A stretch of 64,000 nucleotides of DNA, taken from positions 806,001-870,000 of the forward strand of contig JAEPQZ010000011.1 of assembly GCA_016758905.1 (NCBI GenBank), read 5' to 3'. The notes under the pieces were generated by a model. The model worked only from the letters and a program-made list of their open reading frames with translations, had not been told where the DNA came from and searched no databases. The position numbers and the translations under genes are program-made. Origin of the DNA: Umbelopsis isabellina. Lineage: Eukaryota > Mucoromycota > Umbelopsidomycetes > Umbelopsidales > Umbelopsidaceae. Positions 34,625-46,745 of this stretch are shown piece after piece. Position 1 is the stretch's first letter. Every line of letters starts with the position of its first letter.

Positions 34625-37398
34625 TTAGTATTCTTTAGCTCGCCAAATCCCCCAAAGTTTTTTGCTCAAAGATGGTCCCCAACGTCGCCTTGGGATGCTG
34701 GAGCTCGTAAACCGTTTGGCAAGAAATTTTTCTTCTCCAGCGTCGACGCAATCATCAAACGCTTTCATAAGCATGTATGGCGTCTGAAATGTTTTTTTGA
34801 GCTCAAATGCCTTTTCAGCACTAACGCCTCTTATAGTCATTAAAAATCTAGCAAACATATCCTCAAGCGTGAGAGTCCCAGATTTGCTGCTCAGTTGATT
34901 AAAGAGACTGTAAGAGATCAAATGGCTCTGGTCCGATGATTTACTGTTGAAGTAGCGTTTCATGACTATGTAGTCAGATTTGTCAACTGCAGAACTCGGG
35001 ATTTGGTAAATCGTTTTTGCCTAAATTCCACAAAGAACTGGGTCAGCCAACGATAGATAAACGTGAATCATATAGATATGCACCTCGTATGTCGCTTTTA
35101 CTAAATTCGTCAATCTCTCCAAATATTCTATGCTCTCATCTATTGAAGCAGTGTGCTTCACAAAGAATCCGTCCACAACTTGTGTTTTTGCTAAAGCGGT
35201 CTGTATAGCGCTTTGCCCAAAGCGAAGAGCTTCGTCTTTGTTGAATTCTTCGATAAGGTAAAACACTTGTTTTGCAGCTGCTTTTTTTAGTCGATACTGT
35301 CATCAGAAAGTTCAGTAATCGGAAATACATGATCAAAGAGCTTTGCATAATCGTAACTAACCTTTTGTTCCAAAAATCGCCCATCTTTAATGCTCGCCAC
35401 TAAGTCATCCATGCGCTTACGTTCCAAGATAAAATCCAGAAAGAGATCATCAGGCGGTCCTTGGTCGTTAACTTTTTGTGCGATCCACACTACATCGCCG
35501 AGTTCCAATGCGCACACCAAAACATTAATACCTCGTTGTTGAAGTTTGTCTTGTATATAATCGCGATCTCGTCGAGACTTAACCTCGCGTGTGTCCAGCA
35601 CTAACACTATTTTAAAAGATCCGGGCGGATACGATTTGCATATAATACTTTCGAAATCTCGGGTTGTATCTTCAACTAGACTTTGTGATAACGTTGGTAT
35701 TGCCTCAACCTGTGAGAGCGACTGACTCTCATTCGGAAAGTCTTCAATCGATATTTCCGAGATTTGTGATGGTGGAATTTCGAATTGATTTAGCTTGCCC
35801 CCCTCTAAATCGAATAATTCGGTTTGTGTATCTGAATGATAATAATTGTCATCAACTTGCTGTTGTAGGGTCCATAAATCATCGCTGGATAGAGCTTGTG
35901 GGTCTTCATCACCTTCAGTCACTTGTGATGCAACGTTCTGCAATGACTTATCTACATTGCTCGTGTCAATATCCTGTGAGCTTTGATGTAATTTTGTGTC
36001 TGGTGAGTAAGGTTTGGCGGCCACTTCATTAATGTAGCCAAGGCAAAAGCCATCTTCTGTGTGATCAAGAAACTTAATTTTGCTGGTGAACTCTTTGGGC
36101 ACTTCATTGGCAAGGAACTTGATCTTGTATGATATTTCGAAAGTAGATTCATTAAACAAAACATCTGCCTCATAGCACTTTGAGACTATCTGGTCACTCA
36201 TATCGACATAAGAATACCAGTCCAATTCAGTCGTTTGGTTTTGGTTTGATGTGTTAACATGGTCGACATTTTCGAGAGTAAAGCTGCTTGAAAGATTTTT
36301 GTTGGGAGTAGATGATTGAGAACCTAACGGCTTTGCAAGATCGGCGTCGTCTTCATCTGATGATATGATGTAAGTCTCTTGGGTATTTGGTATTTCGGAC
36401 ATGGACTGGGACAAAGCAGCATTGGTGGGTGTTACTGGGTATATTAGTGATGATACAGGTTGATTAGTGTAATCGTCGCCATTGCTTGTTCGGCCATTCT
36501 TTGCACTCTTATAATTGTTTATTGGTTGCTTTGAAGAGTTGCTATTGTCCGCATTGTTCAGTGATGTCTCCTGATTGTTGTCCTGTGCTACTTTCTGTAA
36601 CTGAGCTGCCATCGCCTTACCAGTATCAGTCAAAGTATATCTAGGCGGACTACCTTGTTTCCATATGTATCCCTTATCCAACAATGTTTTCATACTAGAC
36701 CATGCAGTATATGATTTGCCTGCTTCAAGCATGTCGTAGGATGAGTCAGAATGATGCTGACCCAAAGCTATAATCTCCTCCTTTGACAGCCGAGACTGAC
36801 TACCGTACTTCTCTGCGTTCTCATAAAGAGCTATCATTATACCATAGGCGCCAGACCGGTAGCGAGGTATATACATTGCAGGTTTTCGTTTAGCTCTGGT
36901 TTTATTTTGAGTACCTTGTGTCTGTTCTGTGTCATTTGCTTGGCCAGTCATTTGTGAGTGTGTGCGCTTTGTTTTTGCTAAAATAGATACACATTTATAT
37001 TAGCTGAATATACAAGTAAATATGCGTAATGGATGTGCCTACACTTTACACGTTCCGGGCGAGGCAAATTGTTCTCATCACAGTATTGATGCATCCTTTT
37101 CTCTAGTTTCATGGCGAGCCCGTTGCCAATGCCATGTAGCTTTACAGCTTCGGAAGGGTGGTCAAATGCTGTTGGGTATGTAGCCATTGAATTGTAAGCC
37201 TGCAAGGACGTTGTCAGTCCACACTTGTTGCGGCATTCACAGTCGAAACAGGAATCTACAATTACAAACCTTTCTATAGGTAAAGTATGCTTTACTTTGC
37301 ATGCCTTGAGCTTGCTCCATCCATTCTGCAAGCCAATCACGTAGTAGCGGATTTCCGCATTCTGATGCTTTTGACTTCCCTTTCTCATTTTGTGACAT
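34625..37398 (-). CDS. MUS81: Crossover junction endonuclease Mus81
   Basis: Catalytic subunit of the Mus81-Eme1 structure-specific nuclease acting on stalled forks and recombination intermediates. Five exons (37398-37270, 37199-~37052, 36977-35362, 35296-35084, 35020-34625) give 833 residues. The N-terminal helix-hairpin-helix (PLLRDWLAEWMEQAQG through SEAVKLHGIGNGLAMKLEKRM) and winged-helix (YRSGAYGIMIALYENAEKYG) regions precede a long linker. The ERCC4 nuclease domain follows, with VLDTREV, LELGDVVWIAQ and the catalytic LERKRMDDL motif; the C-terminal HhH2 is RGVSAEKAFELKKTF. The donor of intron 2 is ambiguous (37051 or 37042, a 3-residue difference). The linker, about 300 residues, is longer than usual. 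Confidence 0.94.
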
Positions 37399-37487
37399 GA
37401 CCTTCTCATGCAGCTCCTGCAATGGAGCGTATCAGATATTTTAAGCCCAACAAGTCGCGTTCGCGTGGTATAATTTTTTTAATAAAT

Positions 37488-39192
37488 TTATTCAACTACC
37501 ATTTCGTCGGGGTCTAGAGACTGAACAAACATTCTGCTTGTATATGACCGCCAGAGTTTTTCTGAAGCGATATCGTCTTCACTCAAGCGTCCGGCTAGCT
37601 CTAACCAGCTGTCAATGGTCAAATCCGACATCTCATAGTCATTCAATGTGTCATATTCAACTTCGTATTCCATGTGGGGCAGCTTGACCAAATTCTTGTA
37701 TTCTCTATTGGAGATTTTTGAAACTTTTTGCTCATACAGCCGAGTAGGTACGATATCTCTTTGGTTTCTATTCCAAAACGTCAAATTGGAGTACCACTGC
37801 GTATATCCATACATCCTACCGAATGCCATATCAGCTTGATTAGATTCATAGCGGAAAATTCGGTAAGTTGGGTTCATCTTTGGAATTATAGAAGGAGAGA
37901 TATTAATGATTGCATGCTTTGACTTGCCACTAATGTGACTGATTGAGCGGTATGATTCTCTCAATGCATTTAGATATCTTTGGATATCGCGATTAATTGT
38001 AACCATATTCTTCACACCATCATCGTGGGCGATGGTGTTGTCTATTGTCGTAACATCGTCGCCAATAACTATAAAATGATCCATGTTCATATGGCCATAT
38101 AGATGACTTGTTATGATCTCGTTATATTCAAGAGCCAATTTACTGTACATCTGTAAGCAGCTGTTGTAGTAAGCTTTACGACTTGGGGGAATATGACCGA
38201 CTAGAACCACTTTCATGCGTTGTTTCTTTGCTTGTTTTAATTCAGCTTCGAGCCATATCAGTTGTTTATGTCCAGGAGAAGATGTCTTCCGACAGTTATG
38301 AACAGCTGCGTTCGAATTGTAAAAATATATAGTGTTGAGAGAAATGACCTTGAGATGACCTGGTACCACGTGGTTAGCAAAATAGCCGCCATATGCAAAA
38401 GTATGTCGCTGATCTTCTGGTATGAAAGGTCGCCAAATATCCAAAAACTTTTTAAAAACTTTTCTTCCTTCAGAGCCTCCGTATAAAATATTATGAGGAT
38501 AAATGTCGTTATTGCCAAAAGTTGGTATGACTGGCACTGACTGATTCGGATATTTTCTGAGATGAGAAAATGAGTCAAACATAATGTTTGCAACTAACTG
38601 ATTAGTTTCGTATACTTCTTTGCGGGTGCGCCTAATCTGGTTGTCGGAATCATGTCTGGAAGAGAGTTGACGTTAGATAATGATAGGTTACAAAATAGCT
38701 AGCGGCATCTCATTTTAGTACCTTGCACTATCTCCAGTATATACCACGAAATCGATTTCGTTTCCGTGGTGAGTTTTAATCCACTCTAAAGTCGACTCAA
38801 TGAGATATATGGGAGAATCACATTCCCTATCTCCTAGTGGCCCAGCTACATCGTTCTTCTTTTTGGATTTCTTTGTTGTGTTAATATGACAAGAAGTCTT
38901 TACTCTACTCCCAGTTTGGTAATACGGATCAACCTAGATGAAACTATATTAGTCGTTTTAAACAGTAGCTCGCAACAAATGTAAGCTTCCATTTCGTTAC
39001 ATGAAGATCTGTAATTTGCAGAAATTTCCCTTCGCTACGAGTTATGTGGAATTGAGTGGAATTTGCTTTGTCTAGCGACAACGTAATGAGATTGGTATAA
39101 ATTTTAAGGTGCAATGGCAATAGGATTGCTAAGACTGAGGCTGTTATGACGACAATGCCTTGTCGAGATATCGATGAACTTGTCTTTGTCAT
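37488..39192 (-). CDS. PPN1: Vacuolar endopolyphosphatase (Ppn1-type metallophosphatase)
   Basis: Cleaves inorganic polyphosphate in the vacuole. Three exons (39192-39001, 38933-38722, 38655-37488) give 523 residues. A single N-terminal transmembrane signal anchor (about residues 12-33) is followed by the calcineurin-like phosphoesterase domain. The metal-binding motifs are visible: ITDLHVD, TGDSARHDSD, FGNNDIYPHN, VGHIPPS and LYGHMNMDH. Conserved GDRECDSPIYLIESTLEWI and VISLNTIYF blocks support Ppn1 over acid sphingomyelinase. N-glycosylation sequons are frequent in the lumenal part. The gene starts 760 bp from the divergent gene at 39953 and ends only 89 bp from the MUS81 start. Confidence 0.92.
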
Positions 39193-39952
39193 ATTAGAAA
39201 AGATGGTTCATACACTATCACAAGGGGTAGGAGTGATGGCAGATATTAAAAAACTGAAAACCTTGCCCTATATGTATTCTACAATCTGTCCCTGAACAGA
39301 CCAAAATATCCTTAGTCTTGTGATGACGTGAGGAACACTTGCTCGTGGGCATTTTTCCATATGAGCCAGCATCAAGCTCATTGAATGACCAGCATAATTT
39401 CAACAATAGATGATCGATTTTCTGTTCGTCTTTGGAATTTTCCTGTTAAGAGCTCCTGCTTCATCATTATGAAAAATGCAAAAGGAAAATGAATATGTGT
39501 TATTTACATATTAGTCAAGCGGGAAGAAAAATCTGAGGTCCTGACATGGCATTGCTATTCGTTCAGCTGTTATGATAAGACTAACAATATGACAAATATT
39601 GAAGCAGATTACAGATCAAAATTTATAAGTGCCTGACAGCCAAGGCGAAACGTTATTGATAGGTTTTATCGCTAAGCTAATTGCCCCTACGGTACATTAG
39701 TAAGACTCGACGTATTAACTTCTCTTTGACTTCCAATATACAATATCCATGTTACCAAAGCCATGCTGCACCTCTTCACAATTACAATCCAGCACCTTGG
39801 TAACACATAGTCTCCTGGTGAAACTCCTAACTCCATTTGAATAGAGAAAAAGGGGATAAAATTTCAATTTTCCTACCTACCTTGAAACTCCTTCTTGTGT
39901 TATATAACGGAATACCTTTGCAGTTTAAGAGGTGCTGGTAACAATTGCAAAT
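39193..39952. promoter_or_regulatory. Divergent upstream region, PPN1 and disordered-protein gene
   Basis: 760 bp between start codons. AT-rich with no recognisable consensus; no exon seen. Confidence 0.4.
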
Positions 39953-40732
39953 ATGTCATTCAGAAGATCTTCTTCCACAGTGCAGCGTGATCTTTCATCT
40001 TTAGAAAGTGGAAAAGCTTCAATCATTATCAGATCCCACAAAGGAGAATCGCGTTACGACTCTCAAACAGCTTCTGCATTATCTGCTAGCAAGTCAAGTC
40101 TTACGGAAAAGCATACATTACACACTGATGTCAACTCGATAAACTCAAGTGACATTATTGACTTGCAATCGGAAACTGCCGATTTTGACGCAGCGTCACA
40201 ACAAGCGCTGGCCAATGTTTTAGCAGCAGCAATACAATTTTCGACGATACCTGTAAATCAAAGATCTAGTCTTTCAAGCGGTAGAGCATCAGTTGTTTTG
40301 CCCACAAGTCATTCTGAACAACCTATATGCCGACGTGACTCTGGTAGCAGCATGTCCTCTAACGATTCAACCAGTCCCAAGACGCCGACAAATATTAGAC
40401 GACTGTCTTCGTTTTTTGGGCTGAACGGCATCAAGTCATCATCACAGCAAAGGAGGCCATCAACTAGTACATTGGATGGTAACGACGAATGTAATATAGT
40501 CAAGACGAACGACACTTTTGGTTTGCAGGATTTGCTTGATCGCGGTATTCAAGTAAAGGAAATTTCTGCTACACGACGAAAAATGGTTGTTCCAGATAAT
40601 ATTGTAAATCCTATGCCAAGCATCAGTGTTGCGAGGCCAAGCTTTGCAAGGTAAGCTTGAGCAGCTTGAAACTAGGATCCGTCGTTTGTTTCTCATTTTT
40701 CTCATCGCATTTTTCTGTTTAGAATAAATTAA
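39953..40732 (+). CDS. Hypothetical Ser/Thr-rich disordered protein
   Basis: A 698-bp exon (39953-40650) plus, probably, a 10-bp last exon (40723-40732) give 235 residues. If the intron is retained, translation stops at 40654 with 233 residues. The protein is polar and low in hydrophobics, with clusters such as SGSSMSSNDSTSPKTPTN and the possible short helix QALANVLAAAIQFS. Near the C-terminus there is a motif-like stretch, FGLQDLLDRGIQVKEIS, then RRKMVVPDNIVNPMP. I do not recognise it. Repeated RRxS and SP/TP sites suggest kinase regulation. The start is supported by the reading frame; a methionine 21 bp upstream is possible. Confidence 0.65.
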
Positions 40733-41446
40733 ACAACAACAGGGCAGGAACCTTAATTTAGATGTTAAGACGAAATTGCAAATAACAGTATTAATCGTTG
40801 CTTAACATTTGTATCGTCACCATAAATAAAGTGCATTTCACATACAGGTAAACAAAATTAGATATAAATGAAAGGGAACGAGAGAAGAAAACAGATGATG
40901 ATAACACATTGGAGTTGCGAGGGGGAAGTCAGTTCAGCCTGATTGATATTAAAAACATGAAAGATTTGATAACAACTTGTTAATACTGTTGTACAATAAC
41001 AAAGTCTCGCCAAATGCATCGTCCCAATAAAAACCGCATAAAACACTTCAACGGCTTGTCGAGCAAGTGTAATTGGACGTTGCTCCTGGAAAAGGAAATG
41101 CATAAGCCGATACTCAAAAATATACAAAAAATTACCAGTCTATTGACTTGATTGGAAATGAAGAAGACTTTTATCAGAAAAGCGAAAGCTACGGGCTGGA
41201 CCATCGTGCACTGTTCTAGAGAGACAGACCTCGGCGTTATTTAGTAAATTACATTGCTATGTAATCAATGTGTTGTAATCAATGTCTAGAAAATTGCTGT
41301 ACCGCAAAATAATTCGCAAGTCCCAGGTAGCCGGGTTGAATTCAACAAAAGCTCAAGCACGGCAGTCACACGTAGTCGGTGTGAGCCCCGTTGTCACCGA
41401 CTACCATTTTTGTTCCAACAAGTAGAGATATTAAGCTACAGTAGTT
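40733..41446. other. Intergenic with a palindrome and hairpin near its end
   Basis: 714 bp. At 41262-41285 an 11-bp direct repeat (GTAATCAATGT) occurs twice. A perfect palindrome and a stem-loop, listed separately, lie just before the next gene. No exon seen. Confidence 0.45.
41335..41404 (+). promoter_or_regulatory. 12-bp palindrome plus 10-bp-stem hairpin in the likely 5' leader
   Basis: GTTGAATTCAAC at 41335-41346 is perfectly palindromic. GTAGTCGGTG (41372-41381) pairs perfectly with CACCGACTAC (41395-41404) around a 13-base loop. The hairpin ends 42 bp before the start codon at 41447 and could be in the mRNA leader. Function unknown. Confidence 0.5.
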
Positions 41447-42202
41447 ATGAATATCATTTTAAAGCAGACTGCCCGTACTGGCTATGCAGGCGCCTACAAT
41501 ATACCACGCAATATGACTCGTAGTTACTCTACACATTCGCCAAAAGTTACCGGGGCAGTCCGGGGCGGGTAAGCATCCAATCTGGAAAGATTCCCGTAAA
41601 GTTTGGACAAATGCTCACGCTCAATCTTAGTCTATTGGGATTCTTACTGGGCGTCACTATTTCTGGGGGAATTGGATATTACTATCTTTTGGAAGAATAC
41701 AATGAGGCATCAGCAAGTCTCCTGCAATCAGTGAAGGATCTTCAGGACTCTACTGATAAAGTAAGCTGATAACTGAACACTCTTTCGCTTCTTTCAATAT
41801 ATTTTAATCAAATACATGTATAGGTAAGAGACTATGCGCGAAAAATTGAAGCAATAGATAGAGATCTTGCCAAGTTGAAGGATTCTGCTGCAACGTCACA
41901 GCAATTGACTGACCTTCGACATGAGTTCAAAAAGCTTTATGTAAGTGGGCGAACAATATGCTTAAATAGCCGATAAGTTACGACAATGACTGTTCAACGA
42001 GAGAGCTGACATTGTTAATAGGATGGTCTCAATATCGAGCATTTGGAATTGAAAACGCACGTTTGGGGCTTGGGTAAGTAGATTTAAGCATATTCATCAC
42101 CTCGAGCATGGGCCAGTATCTGATTGATCACGGTTTGCAGAACAAGATATTGCACCAAAGATAAACTCAAGTATAAACAGAGCTTCAGACGCACCAAAAT
42201 AG
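41447..42202 (+). CDS. Small mitochondrial inner-membrane-like coiled-coil protein, uncharacterised fungal family
   Basis: Five exons (41447-41568, 41631-41760, 41824-41940, 42022-42073, 42141-42202) give 160 residues. Residues 1-40 are basic, with a presequence-like MNIILKQTARTGYAG...MTRSYSTHSP. One transmembrane helix follows (GGLLGFLLGVTISGGIGYYYLL), with glycines spaced as in packed membrane helices. A coiled coil of about 70 residues follows (SLLQSVKDLQDSTDKVRDYA...), then a conserved-looking KLYDGLNIEHLELKTHVWGL motif. I believe similar uncharacterised proteins exist across fungi, but I cannot name one. The first intron is needed because the exon would otherwise stop in frame. Confidence 0.82.
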
Positions 42203-42351
42203 AGCTAATGTTTAGAAGATAATAAATCGTCCATTTGCCATTTGTATCTTATGCCTCGTTTTGAAAAGCAGCTTTTGTTATACTGCTTCTAATTTCGAAA
42301 TCCGCACACGCACAAGTTTTCACGAATTCCAACCATCCACACTGATCAAAC

Positions 42352-43632
42352 ATGTCACAGGATAACGGTGAAACGACTAATTCCTCATTAACTGCTGCAC
42401 AGCAATTCCTGGATTCCATTGATGCAGATGTAGGCCTTTCGTCTGCTGACGGAACCTCAGAAACAAGCACTCAGCCTTCCAAACCTGCAGACGCCAAGGA
42501 AATCATGTCGTTCATCGACGAATGGACCACCACACCTGTTACTGCTGACAATGACCTTCCAGAAAAGAAAGAGCAAGAAGTTCAGCAACCCAAGACAAGC
42601 AGTGTGCCAAGCAGTGGACAGCAAGCGGCCCAAATTGATTCAGGAGCTGGTTGGGCATCCTGGGGTACCTCACTTTGGTCACAAGCTAGCGCAGCTGTTA
42701 AAGCAGGTACAGATCAGATCAACAAAGTCACACAGGACTCTGAAACGGCCAAACTTTTTGAAGGCCGCGTAAAGGATATTCAGTCCTTTGTCAATAAGGA
42801 AAATATTGGGAAATTAGGTAAATGATTGTTATGTAATTTGGGTCTTGCTGAGACGCTCAGCTGATACTAATGGGCATAAACTTCAAGGTAGCGAGCTCCG
42901 CAATCTTACTTTGACTGGCGTCAACACCTTCTTAGATACCGTAGCTCCTCCACTCTCAGATGAGGAGATCGTGGAAGTATGGTTGAGTAAAGGACAACTA
43001 GGATATCTTGGCCTGGAACAGATAACCTATCGAGCGTGGGCTTCATTACTAGAGCAAACTGCCACTGGAGATATTGTGGTGCAAACGGACGACAAAGAAA
43101 TCTCCAACAGCGAGCAAAGCACCGGTGGCGCTTTTACAATTGGATTACATAAAGGCTTGGCAGTGGCAAAGGCAGCGGCCAAGGTAACAAAATTGTTAAA
43201 TCTTTTCCTTCAACAACCGAATCAAATCCAACTAAGTTCTTTTTTTATTGTTCTTATTAGGAGGATGTTCAAGCACTAGCAGAGAAACACCCATTTGTTC
43301 AGCCAGTTGATTCTTCTGAAGCTAATGGTGGACAGTCAGAGGAGTCACACAACGAGATACGGATATGCCCTGTGTATCTCTCTGTGCAAGCCACTAACTT
43401 GGATCTAGTTGAAGAGCAAAATAATCAAATGGCTTTTACGCTTTTATTGTCTGATCCCCGGCACAAGTTGGAATTTCAGGGGCTATCTCAAAGCATTCCT
43501 AAACGATGGCTGGAAATTCCTTATGAAGAAAATGAATGGGTAGAAGAAAAATTAGTCAAGATACTGAGACTTTCATTGACCACTATAGCCCAGGAATATG
43601 TTTGGACAAGAATGAATCACACCGAATCGTGA
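42352..43632 (+). CDS. MTC1: Maintenance of telomere capping protein 1-like (Mtc1)
   Basis: Cytosolic protein of the Mtc1 (DUF5427) family. In yeast it associates with COPI vesicles and shows genetic links to telomere capping. Three exons (42352-42817, 42888-43183, 43261-43632) give 377 residues. The N-terminal AAQQFLDSIDADV and EIMSFIDEWTTTP motifs are typical of the family. A GWASWGTSLWSQASAAVKAG amphipathic segment follows, and the C-terminal domain (NTFLDTVAPPLSDEEIVEVW, ICPVYLSVQATNLD, ALLLSDP-like FTLLLSDPRHKLEF) ends with YVWTRMNH. Its start lies 149 bp after the previous gene. Function in this organism is inferred from the family. Confidence 0.85.
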
Positions 43633-43723
43633 AGGTTATCATTGACGGAGTTTAGAATAAAAATCATTTTTCAAACTTGTGTCTCGCAAAAGCAAAACCA
43701 ACCCGTTGTCTTACTGTTTCATC

Positions 43724-45327
43724 ATGCCGATGCAGAGAGTAGTGATTATGCTTGTCGTCCTTGTGTCGGCGACAGTATCACTGCTCCTACTTTACAGTAC
43801 TGGGTCCTCGAAGTCAATATTTTTCTCGAGCCAATCTGAGATTGATGCGCTGTCTAAGCTTCAGCCTGCACACTACGAAGATGCCATGCCGGATTGTATG
43901 GCCAACACAGCCACTCGAGATAACATAACGGCAACCAAGGAACAATGGGCGACTTGTTTAGATGGGGGCTCACAGTCATCAGCATATCTATCCATTGTGA
44001 TAGTTACTAGAATGGATGATTATGCAGGTATGTCACACTTGGCTATGATTTTTTTGAATGCAACAGATTTACTGGTAGAAACTTGGGCAGTACTAATTTG
44101 GAAATTTCATCCTATTGCCACTTTCTTTGGTATCAAAGGAAATCAATTTCATAGATTCCAAAATTTCGTCAACAGCGCCTATTTATTAGCAGAGCATACG
44201 AAAGAACATATCGAACTGCTCATCATTGAATGGAATCCGCCGGCAAACACACGACGGGTTTACGATGTATTGGTAGGTTTTCAATCTTTGTGCGTCCTTG
44301 TTCGGGTGAAGTTTTTCTCAGACTTCGTTACATCTTTTGTGTAGCGTTTTCGGCGTTCCAAATACTTAAGCTACAGAATTATTGCTGTGCCAAAAGCTTT
44401 GCACAACGTCATTCCTAATGTAGGAAATGCACCTTTGCACGAGTTCGAAGGCAAAAATCTTGGCATTCGCTTCGCTCGCGGAGAATACGTTGTGTGCACT
44501 AATCAAGGTTTGAAAAAATCTTTTTTCTGGTTCCTGGATGTGTAAAACCCAATCTAACTGGAAATATTTTACCCAGATGATATTTGGTCAGTCAATTTCC
44601 ATAATGCCATCAAGTCACACTACTTCAAGCAAGGCATTATCTATCTTCAACACCAAGATCGTCATAACATGTAAGTTCTATCTCTCCTTTTACCCAATGC
44701 AAATCATTGTGTTGTACACCAAGTGACTCATTCTTTTCTTGGCTCAGACACGACGACTTGCCTCCATCAATTGTCAGGCTACCTTCATACCCTGACGATG
44801 ATACATTATATAATGCCTGCGTACCTACGCCACAGGATTGGGGAAACTTTAAGTCTAGAGGTCCTATTAACGTGAATTTGGATAATATCTTGCAAGTAGC
44901 CGATCAAGCCGGCGACTTCACACTTGCACATCGAGACACGTGGAAACATGCCCGAGGATATCGAGAGACTGGAGGAGTAGCATGGTTAGTGTGGAGTATT
45001 GTCTTATTTTCTACATAGCGGGACTTGTAACTGATAAATTTTTTTTGGCACCAAAGGGTGGACATTGAATTTGTTTGTACCGCCGCATGGACTCTAGGAT
45101 TAGAGGTAGAATACATCGACGAAACTTTTGCTTGTCATCAAGATCATCCAAACATATGGGAGACCACTCCCGAGCGACATACAGACAACACACATATAGA
45201 TATGGGCGAAATCATGCGCAAAGAGAAGGTTTATATTAATGACGCGGACGCCTGGGGCATGCAAAAAATAGACATTTGGCACTATGGATTAGATTGCCAT
45301 CAATTCGGTGGAGGACTTTGCTGGTAA
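43724..45327 (+). CDS. Type II membrane glycosyltransferase, GT-A fold
   Basis: Six exons (43724-44027, 44139-44272, 44345-44507, 44577-44670, 44748-44984, 45057-45327) give 400 residues. An N-terminal signal anchor (VVIMLVVLVSATVSLLLLY) implies Golgi or ER lumen orientation. The catalytic part has the nucleotide-sugar fold start SIVIVTRMDDYAGNQFHRF, ELLIIEWNPPANTRRV, then KNLGIRFARGEYVVCTNQDD, where the Asp-Asp is the likely metal-binding pair at the end of the fold. A late DIEFVCTAAWTLGLEVEYID block follows. It looks like a GT2-like family common in fungi; donor and acceptor are unknown. It is not closely similar by eye to the GT62 enzyme at 23.5 kb. Confidence 0.85.
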
Positions 45328-46745
45328 CTGGGCCTCCCAATTCTGAATCTACTCTCATCAAGGTTTCATTTTCGTTGTTTTTAAATTTTTCTAGTCATGT
45401 AACATCATTAATTGGGTGAGGTCCAATAAATACCTCGTTTTCTTGAAATGGCCACATTAAATAAACGGCAACAAACAATAAGAGTGTTCCCGAGTAGTGG
45501 CAGGAACCATTGGTGCGGTGTTATTGCGGTTGTTGCTGTAATTCGTATGCTGGTTTGCAGATCTGTCTATCTGCTTGATTTGTTTGACGTGGCTGTACCA
45601 TTGCAAACTTGTTTTATATTGATTTGGCATTGGAAATTGGAAGCTGAGCTCCATTTTTGACGTCTTCACCACGAACACTACCCAAAAAATTGACCGGTAC
45701 CTGAGCGTTTCTAGTCAGTAAAACGAAGCTCAAAACTGTTTAATTTCTGCATTCCGTTGGCTGTCAACCGACAGTTTGTATGATGTTTGTGGGAGGGCTT
45801 GGTGGGAAAATCGTATTCTTTTTATATCATGTTCATTACTTTAGCATTGAGCCGTGCCACATATTCAAATATAGTTTGAAGCACCAAAACAAATGTGTCA
45901 AACAGCTGGATTACTGCTGACTTCTTCCAAAATTGACTTCTATCCTGTTTGAAGGCATGCAAATCATTGGTTTAAAAACAGCGCCCTGGCTACGGAGCCA
46001 CTTCCTCACGTTTTTCCTACCTACATAACGAAAGGATGGACACCTGGATTCTTCTTTCCTCTTTGTACATCCACTTGTTCTGTAGGATCATCCTATCCGT
46101 CCAGAATTGTACTAACGGCTGAAAAGCGTGGAATTATGCATGAGAGAAAGGTACAAATTTATCCGTTATTGGACATGTTTATAGGTAAAGATGACAGGAA
46201 AATGGAATGCTGGATATGCTGTGAAATTATTATTACTATGCCTTAAATTTAAGGGAAACATGTTCCTTTCGTAACTTAAAGGAGAATGCTTAGTTGCATA
46301 GGAGACGGATCAGACCCACTTCATAGACATAAGCAGATACCTACCAATTTGCTGCTAATGGCTTTTTTTTTTTCGTTTAGTCACAAATCAGGAACAGGAA
46401 CAAGTTAATTGGTAGTCTCCTTAAAGCCACCCTATTCTTTTTCACCTGTTCTATGCGTCTTAGCTATATGTATCGAGACTTTTGATGTCGCACATGTGCC
46501 CCTTGGCCATGCACCATCTGCACACAGCCCAATGTTGACTGGTGCACATATTTTGAGACCAAGTAGTTGAAGAACGCCAACAGTTATTTTTGTTATTGGG
46601 GCTGCTGTCCTGCCTACCAGGAATTACCTTGGATACAAAAGTACAAATTGGATCTGTGGCCCACAGTTTCAATTATATTTTAACTTTTGGTTTGCCATTC
46701 GTTGCCCCTTTACATCTTTCTTCCTTCTTCTTATCTTTATCAGAC
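45328..46745. promoter_or_regulatory. Long upstream region of the acetate transporter gene
   Basis: 1.4 kb with no supportable exon. The length suits a strongly regulated promoter, as is usual for Ady2-type genes that respond to carbon source. The last ~50 bp before the ATG are pyrimidine-rich. No specific element can be named. Confidence 0.45.

Noticed and set aside
41311-41410. Possible tRNA or snoRNA at the hairpin upstream of 41447
   Set aside because: It has no cloverleaf, and the GGTTGAATTC stretch does not fit the B box (GGTTCGANTCC).
45448-45660. 70-codon frame downstream of the glycosyltransferase
   Set aside because: No motif; sits in a regulatory gap, and its antisense frame is equally open.
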